A stretch of 64,000 bases of DNA from an uncultured Cohaesibacter sp. (GTDB taxonomy: Bacteria > Pseudomonadota > Alphaproteobacteria > Rhizobiales > Cohaesibacteraceae). Below are positions 8,705 to 18,130 of the stretch, piece after piece. The DNA lies in contig NZ_OY759868.1 in NCBI RefSeq assembly GCF_963662805.1, positions 62,001 to 126,000 on the forward strand. The letters run 5' to 3'. The translations under genes and the position numbers were made by a program. Numbering within the stretch: position 1 is the first letter of the stretch; the number at the start of each line of letters is the position of its first letter. The notes beneath the pieces were generated by a model. That model worked only from the letters and a program-made list of their open reading frames with translations, was not told the origin of the DNA and ran no database searches.

Positions 8705-9007
8705 TGTATTTCCTTTCTCTGGTTTGTTATCTTGTCCCTCAGGACACGCTTAATATGGCGCGTCGCAGCATGTTATAAAAGCGCATATTAAACACGCCAG
8801 CCATGCAGAAATGCATATCTCAATTTTCAGCCGTGCAGTTTCCTCAGAACTTTACGTAAAACGCCTTATTTCCCGCGGCTTTTGCGGCATTCCTCCGATG
8901 AAATTTTCGCGCCTTGCTCCGGTCAAATAAAACTGGCACTGTCCCAGAACCTTCCTTCCACCCCAGATCTACCGTTGCAAAACCAGCCGGTTTCAAAGGA
9001 CGCTTCG
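8705..9007. other. Divergent promoter region between microprotein and aminopeptidase genes
   Basis: This 303-base AT-rich region separates two diverging genes. Apart from the dyad at 8748-8793 I see no gene. The frame of the aminopeptidase is open upstream from 8882, but the chosen start at 9008 has a far better ribosome binding site. Confidence 0.5.
8748..8793. repeat. Imperfect inverted repeat upstream of the microprotein gene
   Basis: GCTTAATATGGCGC (8748-8761) and GCGCATATTAAAC (8781-8793) are near-perfect inverted copies with one bulged G and one T/C difference, 19 bases apart. The dyad ends 44 bases before the start codon at 8704. It could be a 5'-UTR hairpin or a protein operator. Confidence 0.5.
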
Positions 9008-10822
9008 ATGTTTCAAGACTTTAGCGATCAAGCCTGCCCCGATCAGGGTCGCGTGCGCATTCCAATGTTGCGCGAGGAACTTCAGGAGCAGGGCCTGACC
9101 GGCTTCATCGTGCCAAGGGCTGACGAATATGGCGGCGAAAATCTCGCACCCTACGCCGAGCGTCTGGCATGGCTGACGGGCTTCACCGGGTCGGCCGGAA
9201 CCGCCGTGATCCTGAAGACAAGGGCCGCGATCTTCATCGATGGCCGCTACACCCTTCAGGTCGTCGATCAGGTCGACACAGAACTCCTTGCGCCAGTTCA
9301 GGTTCCCATGAACTCGGTCGCTGACTGGATCGTGGAAAATGCAACAGAGGCAGACGTCATCGGCTTTGATCCCTGGCTGCATACCACCCAGAGCATCAAG
9401 AGACTGGAAAAGGCATGCAAAAAAGCGGGAGCCAAGCTGGTCGCCTGTGAAGCCAATCCTCTGGACGCGATCTGGACGGATCAGCCGGGCCGTCCCAGTG
9501 AACCGGTCGTGCCGCACCCCTTGAGCCTTGCGGGCATAAGCTCGGAGGAAAAGCTTGAGGCAATCGCCAAAGGGCTCGATGGCAAGGCAGATGCGACCTT
9601 CATCACGCAAGGGGACAGTATCGCGTGGCTCTTCAACATTCGCGGCTCTGACGTTCCCCGCGCACCGCTCCCCCTCGCCTTCACCATCCTTGCCGCCGAT
9701 GGTCGGGCATGGCTGCTGATCGACCCAGAGAAACTGAGCAAGGAAGCGCTCGATCATCTACCTGATGCCGTCATCGTCCGGCCACAGACAGATTTGCAGG
9801 CGATCATCAAAGAAGAAATCGGTAGCGGCAAGATCTGGCAACTCGACGAAACCCTTGTGCCCTATGCAGTCAAGGCGATGATCGAAGCGACCGACGCAAA
9901 GATCGTCAACGCGCCAGATCCATGCCTCAAACCCAAGGCAGCCAAGACCGAAGCCGAACTCGAAGGCATGCGCGCCGCCCACCAGAGGGACGGCGTCGCC
10001 CTTTGCCAGTTCTTCCACTGGCTGGATCAGATGGCCCCGAGCGGGTCTCTTGATGAAATCGGCGCAGCAACAGCACTTGAAGAATTCCGCGCCTCAACCG
10101 GATGCCTCAAGGACATCTCGTTCGACACCATCTCCGGTGTAGGCCCCAACGGCGCCATCGTCCACTATCGCGTCACCGAGGCGACCAATCGGGTGTTTGA
10201 TCAGAACTCACTCTACCTCGTCGACTCGGGCGCACAATATCCGGATGGCACCACGGACATCACCCGCACCGTCGCCATCGGCACACCGAGCGACGAAATG
10301 AAGGACCGCTTCACCCGTGTCCTCAAAGGTATGATCGGCCTGTCGATGGCCCGCTTCCCTGAAGGCACGACCGGTGGCCAGCTCGACATCCTTGCCCGTC
10401 TCCACCTCTGGCAGGCAGGGCTTGATTTCGCTCATGGCACCGGCCACGGCGTCGGCTCCTTCCTCTGTGTGCATGAGGGGCCCCACCGCATCTCGCCATC
10501 TGGCCACACCAAGCTTGAAACCGGCAATGTGCTCTCGAACGAACCGGGCTACTACAAATCCGGTGAATGGGGCATTCGCATTGAAAATCTGCTCGTGGTC
10601 TCGGAACCGCAAAAACCGGCAGGAGGGGAAAAGGCGCTCCACTCCTTCGAAACGCTCACCCTCTGCCCGATCGATCAGCGTCTGATTGCTGCGGAGCTTT
10701 TGACCTCGGAAGAAAAAGGTTGGCTCAACGATTATCATGAGCGCGTCTTTGCCGAGTTGTCCGCCGATCTTGATGAGCAGACCCGCAACTGGCTCGCAGA
10801 AGCAACCAAGCCCCTGCACTAG
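9008..10822 (+). CDS. Xaa-Pro aminopeptidase, family M24B
   Basis: A 604-residue metallopeptidase that removes N-terminal residues preceding proline. It has the three-domain layout of eukaryote-like aminopeptidase P (two creatinase-like N-terminal domains and a pita-bread catalytic domain). The dinuclear metal site is visible: the aspartates of LVDSGAQY and TTDITRT, the histidine of GTGHGVGSFL, and the glutamates of SNEPGYY and GIRIENL. The start at ATG 9008 has AAAGGA seven bases upstream. It converges on ligA with a 28-base gap. Confidence 0.92.
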   Translation: MFQDFSDQACPDQGRVRIPMLREELQEQGLTGFIVPRADEYGGENLAPYAERLAWLTGFTGSAGTAVILKTRAAIFIDGRYTLQVVDQVDTELLAPVQVPMNSVADWIVENATEADVIGFDPWLHTTQSIKRLEKACKKAGAKLVACEANPLDAIWTDQPGRPSEPVVPHPLSLAGISSEEKLEAIAKGLDGKADATFITQGDSIAWLFNIRGSDVPRAPLPLAFTILAADGRAWLLIDPEKLSKEALDHLPDAVIVRPQTDLQAIIKEEIGSGKIWQLDETLVPYAVKAMIEATDAKIVNAPDPCLKPKAAKTEAELEGMRAAHQRDGVALCQFFHWLDQMAPSGSLDEIGAATALEEFRASTGCLKDISFDTISGVGPNGAIVHYRVTEATNRVFDQNSLYLVDSGAQYPDGTTDITRTVAIGTPSDEMKDRFTRVLKGMIGLSMARFPEGTTGGQLDILARLHLWQAGLDFAHGTGHGVGSFLCVHEGPHRISPSGHTKLETGNVLSNEPGYYKSGEWGIRIENLLVVSEPQKPAGGEKALHSFETLTLCPIDQRLIAAELLTSEEKGWLNDYHERVFAELSADLDEQTRNWLAEATKPLH

Positions 10823-10850
10823 GCACAGGCACCAACAGATCCGGATCGCC

Positions 10851-12971
10851 CTACCCTTCGATAAGGGCGATCCATTCATCTTCCGTCATAATGGTGATTT
10901 CGAGCTCCTGTGCCTTCTTCAGCTTGGAACCTGCGCCCGGGCCGGCAACGAGAATATCGGTCTTCTTGGAGACCGAGCCAGACACCTTCGCCCCCAGACT
11001 TTCCGCCTGGTTCTTGGCTTCGGTCCGGCTGAGACGCTCAAGACTACCGGTGAAGACCACCGTCTTGCCCGAGATGGAGCTGTCGGTCTGAACGGCTTCG
11101 GCTGCCTGCGGCGTGACTTCCTCCAGCAAGGCGTCGAGCACATCCTCGTTATGCTGCTCGCGGAAGAAATCGACGATAGAACGGGCAACAACAGCGCCGA
11201 TCCCGTCGATACCGAGCAAATCCTGCCAGCTGTCGCTGTCCCCTTCCCCGGCCTTGATCATCGCGGCGCGCAAGGCATCAAAGGTGCCATAGTGCCGCCC
11301 CAGCAGCTTGGCGGTCGTCTCGCCCACATGGCGGATACCAAGAGCAAAGATAAAACGGTGCAGTTCGACAGAGCGGCGCTCATCGATAGCATCAAAAAGG
11401 TTGCGGGCCGACGTCGGACCCCAGCCATCCCGATCACGCAGACGCTCGCCCCTGCCCTTGTCGTCGTCGATCTTGCGCAGACGGAAAATATCAGCGGCAT
11501 TCCTGATCATGCCTTCCTCAAAGAAGGCGGTGACCTGCTTCTCACCCAAGCCATCGATATCCATCGCATTGCGCGAGACGAAATGCTTCAGCTGCTCCTT
11601 GGCCTGAGCCGCGCAGATAAGCCCGCCCGTACAACGGCGGATGGCATCTAGCTCGCCATTTTCCTTCTTCTCGCGCACAGCATGAGAGCCGCAAACCGGA
11701 CAGATCTCGGGGAAGACATAGGCCTCGGAGCCTTCAGGTCGCAATTCCATCACCGCGCCAACGACCTGCGGAATCACGTCCCCGGCGCGCTGAACGATCA
11801 CCGTATCGCCGATCCTGACGCCCTTGCGCTCGATCTCGCCTTCGTTGTGAAGGGTAGCATTGGAGACTACGACGCCGCCAACCGTCACCGGTTCGAGCTT
11901 GGCAACCGGCGTCAAGGCTCCGGTGCGTCCGACCTGAATGTCGATATCGAGAAGAATGGTCTTGGCCTGTTCGGCAGGAAACTTGTGCGCAATGGCCCAG
12001 CGCGGTGCCCGAGAGACGAAGCCCAGCCGCCGCTGATAGTCGAGCCGGTCCACCTTGTAGACCACCCCGTCGATATCATAATTGAGCGACGCACGTTGCG
12101 CCTCGATGGCGGCGTAATGATCGAGAAGGCCATCAATCGTGTCATGACGCTGCATCTGGTCGTTGACGACAAAGCCCCAACTGCCAATCCGCTGTACCGC
12201 CTCATATTGCGTGGGGGCCAGTTCCTCGCTCACCTCGCCCCAGGCATAGGCGAAGAAGGCCAGATTGCGCGAGCGCGTGATTTCGGCATCAAGCTGGCGC
12301 AGGGATCCGGCAGCGGCGTTGCGTGGGTTGGCAAAGGTCTTGCCGCCGCTCTCTTCCTGCCGGGCATTCAGCGCCAGAAATTCCGAGCGCGGAAAATAGA
12401 CCTCACCGCGCACCTCAACAACGTTCGGAATAGTCTCTCCCTTGAGCCTATGCGGAATCGACGCGATAGTCTTGAGGTTGGCCGTGATGTCTTCCCCGAC
12501 CGTGCCGTCGCCGCGCGTCACGCCATAGACGAGTTCCCCGTCTTCATAGCGCAGCGAGGCCGAAAGGCCGTCGATCTTTGGCTCGGCGGTGATCGCCAGC
12601 GGCTCATTGAGCCCGATACCCAAAAACCGCCGCACGCGCTTGGCAAACTCGGTAACATCCTCACCACTGAAGGCATTGTCGAGCGAGAGCATCGGCACCG
12701 CATGGGTGATCTTGGAAAATTTCTCCGAGGGAGCGGCCCCGATCCGCTGGGTCGGGCTATCCTCGCGCCTGAGATCCGGGAACCGCAGCTCCAGCGCCAT
12801 ATTGCGTCGACGCAAGCCATCATATTCGGCATCGGTCAGGACGGGTGCATCTTCGGTATGATAAAGCCGGTCCGCCTCGGCGATCTCTTCGGCGAGATAG
12901 GTCAGTTCCTGTTTGGCTTCCGTCGCATCGAGCTGATCGACTTTCTTTTCTCTCAGGTTGCTCCGATCCAA
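10851..12971 (-). CDS. ligA: NAD-dependent DNA ligase LigA
   Basis: A 706-residue replicative ligase that seals nicks using NAD+. Domain order: Ia region with DAEYDGLRR, adenylation domain with the lysine of AEPKIDG (about Lys132), OB fold, a four-cysteine zinc finger (CPVCGS then C in RRCTGG and C in LICAAQ), helix-hairpin-helix repeats, and a C-terminal BRCT domain (GKTVVFTGSLERLSR). The start appears to be TTG at 12971, two bases after the recN stop, with GAGGG a few bases upstream. It is the distal gene of recN-ligA. Confidence 0.96.
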   Translation of the reverse strand: MDRSNLREKKVDQLDATEAKQELTYLAEEIAEADRLYHTEDAPVLTDAEYDGLRRRNMALELRFPDLRREDSPTQRIGAAPSEKFSKITHAVPMLSLDNAFSGEDVTEFAKRVRRFLGIGLNEPLAITAEPKIDGLSASLRYEDGELVYGVTRGDGTVGEDITANLKTIASIPHRLKGETIPNVVEVRGEVYFPRSEFLALNARQEESGGKTFANPRNAAAGSLRQLDAEITRSRNLAFFAYAWGEVSEELAPTQYEAVQRIGSWGFVVNDQMQRHDTIDGLLDHYAAIEAQRASLNYDIDGVVYKVDRLDYQRRLGFVSRAPRWAIAHKFPAEQAKTILLDIDIQVGRTGALTPVAKLEPVTVGGVVVSNATLHNEGEIERKGVRIGDTVIVQRAGDVIPQVVGAVMELRPEGSEAYVFPEICPVCGSHAVREKKENGELDAIRRCTGGLICAAQAKEQLKHFVSRNAMDIDGLGEKQVTAFFEEGMIRNAADIFRLRKIDDDKGRGERLRDRDGWGPTSARNLFDAIDERRSVELHRFIFALGIRHVGETTAKLLGRHYGTFDALRAAMIKAGEGDSDSWQDLLGIDGIGAVVARSIVDFFREQHNEDVLDALLEEVTPQAAEAVQTDSSISGKTVVFTGSLERLSRTEAKNQAESLGAKVSGSVSKKTDILVAGPGAGSKLKKAQELEITIMTEDEWIALIEG

Positions 12972-12973
12972 AC

Positions 12974-14653
12974 TCAGGCCCTCGCTTTTTCACCGGAAAT
13001 CAGACGCCGCGCCGCAGCCCGTGCCTCGTCGGATATCACATCCCCGGCCAGCATCCGCGCGATTTCCTCTTCCCTGTGGTCTCCGTCAATAACCATCACG
13101 CCGGTTGCCACCCGATCCTCGCCCTTGACCGGGGTTTTGGCTATGCGCATATGCGCGTCGGCTCTAGAGGCGACCTGCGGCGCATGCGTGACGGACAGCA
13201 CCTGCACATTGCTGGCAAGGCGCGCCAGACGTCGTCCGATGGCGTCGGCAACAGCACCGCCAACGCCCGTGTCGATCTCGTCAAACACCAGCGTCGGAGC
13301 AGAGCCCTTGTCGGCCATCGCCACCTTGAGCGCGAGCAGAAAGCGCGACAGCTCGCCGCCAGATGCAACCTTCATCATCGGGCCGGGTCGGGTGCCGGGG
13401 TTGGTCTGCACCCAGAATTCGATCTGGTCGATCCCCTCGGCGGCACGTGCCTCCGGATCACTCGTGTGATTGACGAGGAACTGCGCCGCCTCCAGCTTGA
13501 GCGAGGGCAATTCGGCCATCACTTCCTTGATGAGGGTCTTGGCCGTCGCAGCCCGATCCTTGCTCAGCTTCTGCGCCGCCTTGTCATAGGCGTCACGTGT
13601 ATCGCTCGCCGCCTTCCGCAGGGCAACAAGCCGCTCTTCCCCATGATCGAGCGCATCAAGCTCATCGCGCATCTTGGCCAGAAGCTCGGCGAGTTCATCG
13701 GACGGGATCTTGTGTTTGCGCGACAGCGCCCGGAGGGCAAACAGACGCTCCTCGGTCTGCTCCAGCTCATGGGCGTCGAAGTCGGTCTTGCGCTGGGCTT
13801 CCTCAAGGCTGCCACGCGCCTCCTCGAGGGCGTTGAGCGCCACGTTGAGATGGCTGAGGGTTTCATCGAGAAGACCGGGCATCTGCTCGGTCTTGCGCTC
13901 AAGCCGCCGCATCATGCTCGCCAGCGTCGGGATCGGCGAGGCATTGCCATCAAGCGTCTCGAACGCCTCGTTGAGGTCCCCGGCGATCTTCTCCGACTGC
14001 ATCATCGCCGTGCGGCGCGTCGCCAGTTCTTCCTCCTCGCCCGCGATGGGGCCAAAGGCGGTCAGTTCCTCGACGGATGCCGTGAGATAGTCGGCTTCCT
14101 TGCGAGCCTCATCGATGGTGCGTTCAAGATCGGCGAGATCCTTCTGGGCCTTGCGCCATGCCTTGTAGCTCGTGGTGACCACCTCGACCTTGCCCTGAAG
14201 ACCGCCGAATGCATCAAGCAGCCCGCGATGGATCGCTGCGTCGACAAGAGCGCGATCATCATGCTGACCGTGAATTTCGACGAGGCCTTCCCCGATCTGG
14301 CGCATCAGGCCTGCACTGACCGGCTGGTCATTGACGAAGGCACGAGTGCGGCCGTCGGCGTTCTGGACGCGCCTCAGGATGAGGTCGCCGTCGCCATCGA
14401 GACCCTGTTCCTTCATGAAGGAAAACACCGGATGATCGGGCAGCAGGTCAAACATCGCGACAACCTGCCCCTGTTTCTCACCGGCCCGAACGAGCCCGCC
14501 ATCACCGCGCCCACCAAGGGCCAGCGACAGGGAATCAAGCAGGATCGACTTGCCCGCGCCTGTCTCGCCGGTCAGCACAGTCATTCCTTCGCCGAATTCA
14601 AGATCCAGCCGGTCGATCAAAACAATGTCTCGAATAGAGAGTGAGGCGAGCAT
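12974..14653 (-). CDS. recN: DNA repair protein RecN
   Basis: A 559-residue SMC-like ATPase for double-strand-break repair. Walker A is GETGAGKSILLDSL near the N-terminus. A long coiled coil follows. The C-terminal half has the signature VASGGELSRFLLALK and Walker B LVFDEIDTGVGG. The ATG at 14653 (MLASLSIRDI) is preceded by GAGGGA and gives the usual RecN N-terminus; an in-frame codon 36 bases upstream is less likely. It is followed by ligA with a two-base gap, so the two genes are probably co-transcribed. Confidence 0.95.
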   Translation of the reverse strand: MLASLSIRDIVLIDRLDLEFGEGMTVLTGETGAGKSILLDSLSLALGGRGDGGLVRAGEKQGQVVAMFDLLPDHPVFSFMKEQGLDGDGDLILRRVQNADGRTRAFVNDQPVSAGLMRQIGEGLVEIHGQHDDRALVDAAIHRGLLDAFGGLQGKVEVVTTSYKAWRKAQKDLADLERTIDEARKEADYLTASVEELTAFGPIAGEEEELATRRTAMMQSEKIAGDLNEAFETLDGNASPIPTLASMMRRLERKTEQMPGLLDETLSHLNVALNALEEARGSLEEAQRKTDFDAHELEQTEERLFALRALSRKHKIPSDELAELLAKMRDELDALDHGEERLVALRKAASDTRDAYDKAAQKLSKDRAATAKTLIKEVMAELPSLKLEAAQFLVNHTSDPEARAAEGIDQIEFWVQTNPGTRPGPMMKVASGGELSRFLLALKVAMADKGSAPTLVFDEIDTGVGGAVADAIGRRLARLASNVQVLSVTHAPQVASRADAHMRIAKTPVKGEDRVATGVMVIDGDHREEEIARMLAGDVISDEARAAARRLISGEKARA

Positions 14654-14822
14654 TGGTCCCTCATGCACAGGATGGCCAGAAGCAGCCAAGGCACTGACTC
14701 GGATTTGCGGGCCATGCTATCAAACACGCGGGCAAAAGCAATCGCGCAATGCGTGAACAACACGAACAAAGCGTGATCATTTCCCCAGCTTATTTTGCTT
14801 AAGAGGCAGGTTTCAGACCCGA

Positions 14823-15647
14823 TCAGCTAAAGACGCGAGACACCCAGGAGCCTTTTTTGACCTCTGGATTGAGCCCGTCGTCCGTTAGCATCTTGTAGGC
14901 CATCTTATACCATTTGCTTTCGGGGAAGTTATGCCCCAGAACAGCAACGGCAGACTGCGCCTCGTGGGTGATCCCCATAGCGAGATAGGCTTCGGCAAGG
15001 CGCATCAGACCCTCTTCGACGTGGCGGGTCTTCTGGAAGTCGGACACGACAGTCTTGAAGCGGTTAACGGCCGCAATATATTCCTTGCGCTCGAGATAGT
15101 AGCGCCCGATCTGCATTTCCTTACCAGCGAGCTGGTCCATGGTGATGCGGATCTTGCGACGGGCGTCGTTGGAATATTCCGAATCCGGATAGCGTTGAAT
15201 GAGATCGTTCATCGCCTGCATGGCGCGCTCTGCGGCTTCCTGATCGCGGGTGACATCCGGGATCTGGCGGAAATAGGACTGACCGATCAGATAATAGGCA
15301 TAAGGCGCATCTTCATCGCTGGGATAAAGCGTGAGAAAGCGCTTGGCATCCGCAATGCACTCGGTGAATTCGCCACCCTTATAGTGCGAATAGGCGGAGA
15401 GCATCATGGATTTGCGGGCATAGTTTGAATAAGGATGCTGACGGTCGAGTTCTTCGAACTTGCTGCGCGCTTCCTTGCGGTCTCCGCTTTCCATCGCAAC
15501 GAGACCCTCTGCATAGAGCTTCTCTGCGGGAATTTCCTCGAAAGCCAGATCGGACTTGTCGGTACTGGAACAGGCGGCGAGCCCACAGACCAGCGCCAAG
15601 GCAAAACCAAAGCGGCTCCGTTTAGCGAAAAGAGACCCCATCTTCAT
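14823..15647 (-). CDS. bamD: Outer membrane assembly lipoprotein BamD (ComL)
   Basis: A 274-residue lipoprotein of the BAM complex that inserts beta-barrel proteins into the outer membrane. The signal peptide ends in the lipobox LAAC (Cys26). The mature part consists of TPR repeats (for example EEIPAEKLYAEGLVAMESGD, RFLTLYPSDEDAPYAYYLIG, MNDLIQRYPDSEYS). AAAGGG lies just upstream of the ATG. It lies between recN and lpxC, as in many alphaproteobacteria. Confidence 0.94.
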   Translation of the reverse strand: MKMGSLFAKRSRFGFALALVCGLAACSSTDKSDLAFEEIPAEKLYAEGLVAMESGDRKEARSKFEELDRQHPYSNYARKSMMLSAYSHYKGGEFTECIADAKRFLTLYPSDEDAPYAYYLIGQSYFRQIPDVTRDQEAAERAMQAMNDLIQRYPDSEYSNDARRKIRITMDQLAGKEMQIGRYYLERKEYIAAVNRFKTVVSDFQKTRHVEEGLMRLAEAYLAMGITHEAQSAVAVLGHNFPESKWYKMAYKMLTDDGLNPEVKKGSWVSRVFS

Positions 15648-15891
15648 ACAAACCCTTTTATCTGGAAGCGGACTTCCACGTAGCTCACAAGCGCATTGCC
15701 ACTGTCTTTACTCGAAAGCAGCTGAATTTGCCAACAGTGACATTACAATTTGGGAAAAAATGTGATCTCCCAATGGCAACTCCGCCATAACTGCACAACA
15801 TTTGCAGCATCACCGACGGTTTGTCCAGTCACCCTCGGTTTACCATTTCGAAAGAACGGCATCGATTGGCGGAACAGGATACCTCGCACGC

Positions 15892-15915
15892 AAAAAGGGT
15901 GACACAAGGTCACCC
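15892..15915 (-). terminator. Terminator downstream of lpxC
   Basis: GGGTGAC (15897-15903) and GTCACCC (15909-15915) form a seven-bp stem with a five-base loop. On the minus strand the stem is followed by five T. It lies 29 bases after the lpxC stop codon. Confidence 0.8.
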
Positions 15916-15943
15916 CGCATTGCTCAACTTGCAAATTGTCGGC

Positions 15944-16897
15944 TTAGTTGGTTTCCGGTCCCATCGCGGCCTGTATGGCAGGTGGCTCCTGACTGACAGA
16001 AACCCGAGCGGAATTGCGTTTGGCAGGCACGCTCTCGACCCACTCCCAATTGCTGTCATCGGCAAACAGAGCTTCAAGCATATTGAAGTTCAGTTTGTGA
16101 CCGCCCTTGTAGGAACGATAATGCGCCAGAAGCTGGGCTCCGGCAAGCGCCAGATCTCCAACCGCATCCAGTGTCTTGTGACGGACAAACTCGTCGCGAT
16201 AGCGCAGACCATCCGGATTGACGATCTTCTGCTCATCATCGATGACGACCGAGTTTTCCAGTGAAGAGCCAAGGGCATATCCTGCGGCCCAGAGGCGTTC
16301 CACGTCAGCCATGAAGCCGAAGGTCCGGGCCAGGCTGATTTCGCGCTTGAATACGTCCGGTGTCATCTCCTGATCGAAGGACTGGACGCCGATGGCCTTG
16401 CTATCAAAATCGATGGTCACATCGAAGCGTGTGCCTTCGTAAGGAAGCAACTCACCGACAGAATCACCATTCTGCACGCGAACGGGCTTCAACACGCGGA
16501 TGTAACGACGGGGGGCGGACAGTTCCTTCAGGCCAACCTGATCAATCGCATCGATGTAAGCGCGCGAGCTGCCATCCATCACGGGCACTTCATCGGCATC
16601 CACTTCAACCAGCACATTGTCGACCCCATAGCCGACCAGAGCTGCCATCAGATGCTCGATGGTCGCAATCATGCCCTTTTGCGGATCGCCAATGATCGTG
16701 CACAAACGCGTGTCGATCACGGAGGTGTAATCCCCTTTCACTTCCAGAGCCCGATCGGATCTGGAAAAGAGGATGCCCGTGTTCGCATCAGCCGGATGGA
16801 GAATCATTTCAACGGGTTTGCCGCTATGCACACCAATACCTGAAACCACGACACGATCCCGCAAGGTGGTCTGCTTAGCGTTGTGCAAATTTGCCAT
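15944..16897 (-). CDS. lpxC: UDP-3-O-acyl-N-acetylglucosamine deacetylase LpxC
   Basis: A 317-residue zinc amidase that catalyses the committed step of lipid A synthesis. The zinc ligands are visible as His82 (TIEHLMAAL), His240 and Asp244 (RHKTLDAVGD). The catalytic histidine is His267 (YKGGHKLNF). It lies downstream of ftsZ as in many proteobacteria, but terminators both before it (17138-17168) and after it (15892-15915) indicate its own transcription unit. Confidence 0.96.
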   Translation of the reverse strand: MANLHNAKQTTLRDRVVVSGIGVHSGKPVEMILHPADANTGILFSRSDRALEVKGDYTSVIDTRLCTIIGDPQKGMIATIEHLMAALVGYGVDNVLVEVDADEVPVMDGSSRAYIDAIDQVGLKELSAPRRYIRVLKPVRVQNGDSVGELLPYEGTRFDVTIDFDSKAIGVQSFDQEMTPDVFKREISLARTFGFMADVERLWAAGYALGSSLENSVVIDDEQKIVNPDGLRYRDEFVRHKTLDAVGDLALAGAQLLAHYRSYKGGHKLNFNMLEALFADDSNWEWVESVPAKRNSARVSVSQEPPAIQAAMGPETN

Positions 16898-17203
16898 ACT
16901 TACTGCCTTTACATCGTATCGGTTGTCTTGGTGAACTGGCCTTGACGAGGGAACGCTTCATTCGGTTCCAGGTTCCAAGTCCGGTGACATTTGATACGCC
17001 TACCCTTTTTGTAGGGCCAACAATAACGTGGTAGGAATGTGTTTACCAAATCACGCTTTCTTACCCAATGTTACGACAGACCAGAAATTGTGTTTGCGGT
17101 CGACAAAAAACAAATTATTTCATTATTTCAATAAGATAAAGGCCAGATCCACGAAGGATCCGGCCTTTGGATTTCTCTGGACTGTCACAGTTGTAACAGT
17201 CTG
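16898..17203. other. ftsZ-lpxC intergenic region
   Basis: About 306 bases holding the ftsZ terminator near its right end and presumably the lpxC promoter. No small gene is seen. The stretch next to the terminator is strongly AT-rich. Confidence 0.5.
17138..17168 (-). terminator. Terminator downstream of ftsZ
   Basis: Thirteen-bp stem AAAGGCCAGATCC (17138-17150) with GGATCCGGCCTTT (17156-17168), with one G-U pair on the minus strand. The minus-strand loop contains TTCG. The downstream flank is T/A-rich. It lies 35 bases past the ftsZ tail stop codon. Confidence 0.75.
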
Positions 17204-18130
17204 TTATCGAGCCTGTCTACGCAGGAAGGCGGGAATCTCCACCTGATCCTCTTCGCGGGGCGAAGCAGCCTGCGGTGCAGGTGCCGGAACATGGCGTCCC
17301 TGAGCATCAAGCTGCCCCTGCTGCGGCTGGTACATCGGAGCATGTGGCGCATGCTGCGGCGCACGCTGCTGCGGGCGCGGAGCGAACTCATTGAGCGGCG
17401 ATCCGGCAGCAGGCATGCCAGGCTGAGATGACATCGGCGCATGTGGAGCAGCCGGAGCACTCATCGTCGGCATGACGGCCTGATGAGCCATGGGCTGCTG
17501 CTGCACGGGAGCCGCATGCTGCTGCGGATGTCCGTGATGAGCATAGGCTTCCTGCTCATGTTCTTCGTCGCGACGGCCAAGACCGACAGCTGCGAGTCGC
17601 TTCAGCAGGCTCATCGGACGATTCTCGTCATCCTGATGATCCAGATTTTCACGATTGCGCAGGGCTTCCAACTCGCGCTGGATCATCGGCGGCAGTTCAT
17701 CGACATTCGGCATCGGGCGATGCAGGTTCTCCGGCACTTGGGCAACTGGCGGAATGAACGGAGCGGCGGCGTTCACCGGCTCTTCCGCAGCAGCTTTCGG
17801 TGCTTCATATTCTTCCTCGATCATCGGCTCACTGACCGCAGCCGGCTTGAACGGAGCGATGGAAACGTCAGGATCCTGCTCAGAAGGGCGGCTGTAGGTG
17901 AAGGCCGGAATGTCCATTTCCTTCTCGACGGTGTCGAGAGCCTGTGCCACAGCGGCCTCGCCGGCCTGCTCGCTTTGCGCGGCAACCATCGGAGCAGCGT
18001 GGGTCTGTTCAGGCTTGCTGTCTTCATAGGTCGGAGCAGCAACCGAACGCAGACGCTCGGTCAGTTCCTTCATGCGCTGTTCGGCAGGCACGACGGTTTC
18101 AGTCAGGATCTGGGTCGATACCGGTCGCAA
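17204..18130 (-). CDS. ftsZ: FtsZ C-terminal linker and tail (separated by frameshift)
   Basis: This frame overlaps the end of the FtsZ core gene and encodes about 300 residues of low-complexity, Pro/Ala/Gln/Met-rich linker. It ends in VEIPAFLRRQAR, the conserved C-terminal peptide by which FtsZ binds FtsA and other partners. Such a long linker is typical of Rhizobiales FtsZ. It begins only with a TTG inside the core gene and has no plausible ribosome binding site, so it is read as the 3' part of ftsZ displaced by one base. The whole span 17204-19073 is 1870 bases; removing one base gives an open frame of 622 codons. Its long open state suggests the full-length protein is or recently was made. 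Confidence 0.85.
   Translation of the reverse strand: MRPVSTQILTETVVPAEQRMKELTERLRSVAAPTYEDSKPEQTHAAPMVAAQSEQAGEAAVAQALDTVEKEMDIPAFTYSRPSEQDPDVSIAPFKPAAVSEPMIEEEYEAPKAAAEEPVNAAAPFIPPVAQVPENLHRPMPNVDELPPMIQRELEALRNRENLDHQDDENRPMSLLKRLAAVGLGRRDEEHEQEAYAHHGHPQQHAAPVQQQPMAHQAVMPTMSAPAAPHAPMSSQPGMPAAGSPLNEFAPRPQQRAPQHAPHAPMYQPQQGQLDAQGRHVPAPAPQAASPREEDQVEIPAFLRRQAR

Noticed and set aside
11682..14644. Two plus-strand frames of about 600 codons opposite ligA and recN
   Set aside because: Both are antisense to clearly conserved genes and have no ribosome binding site or family motif.
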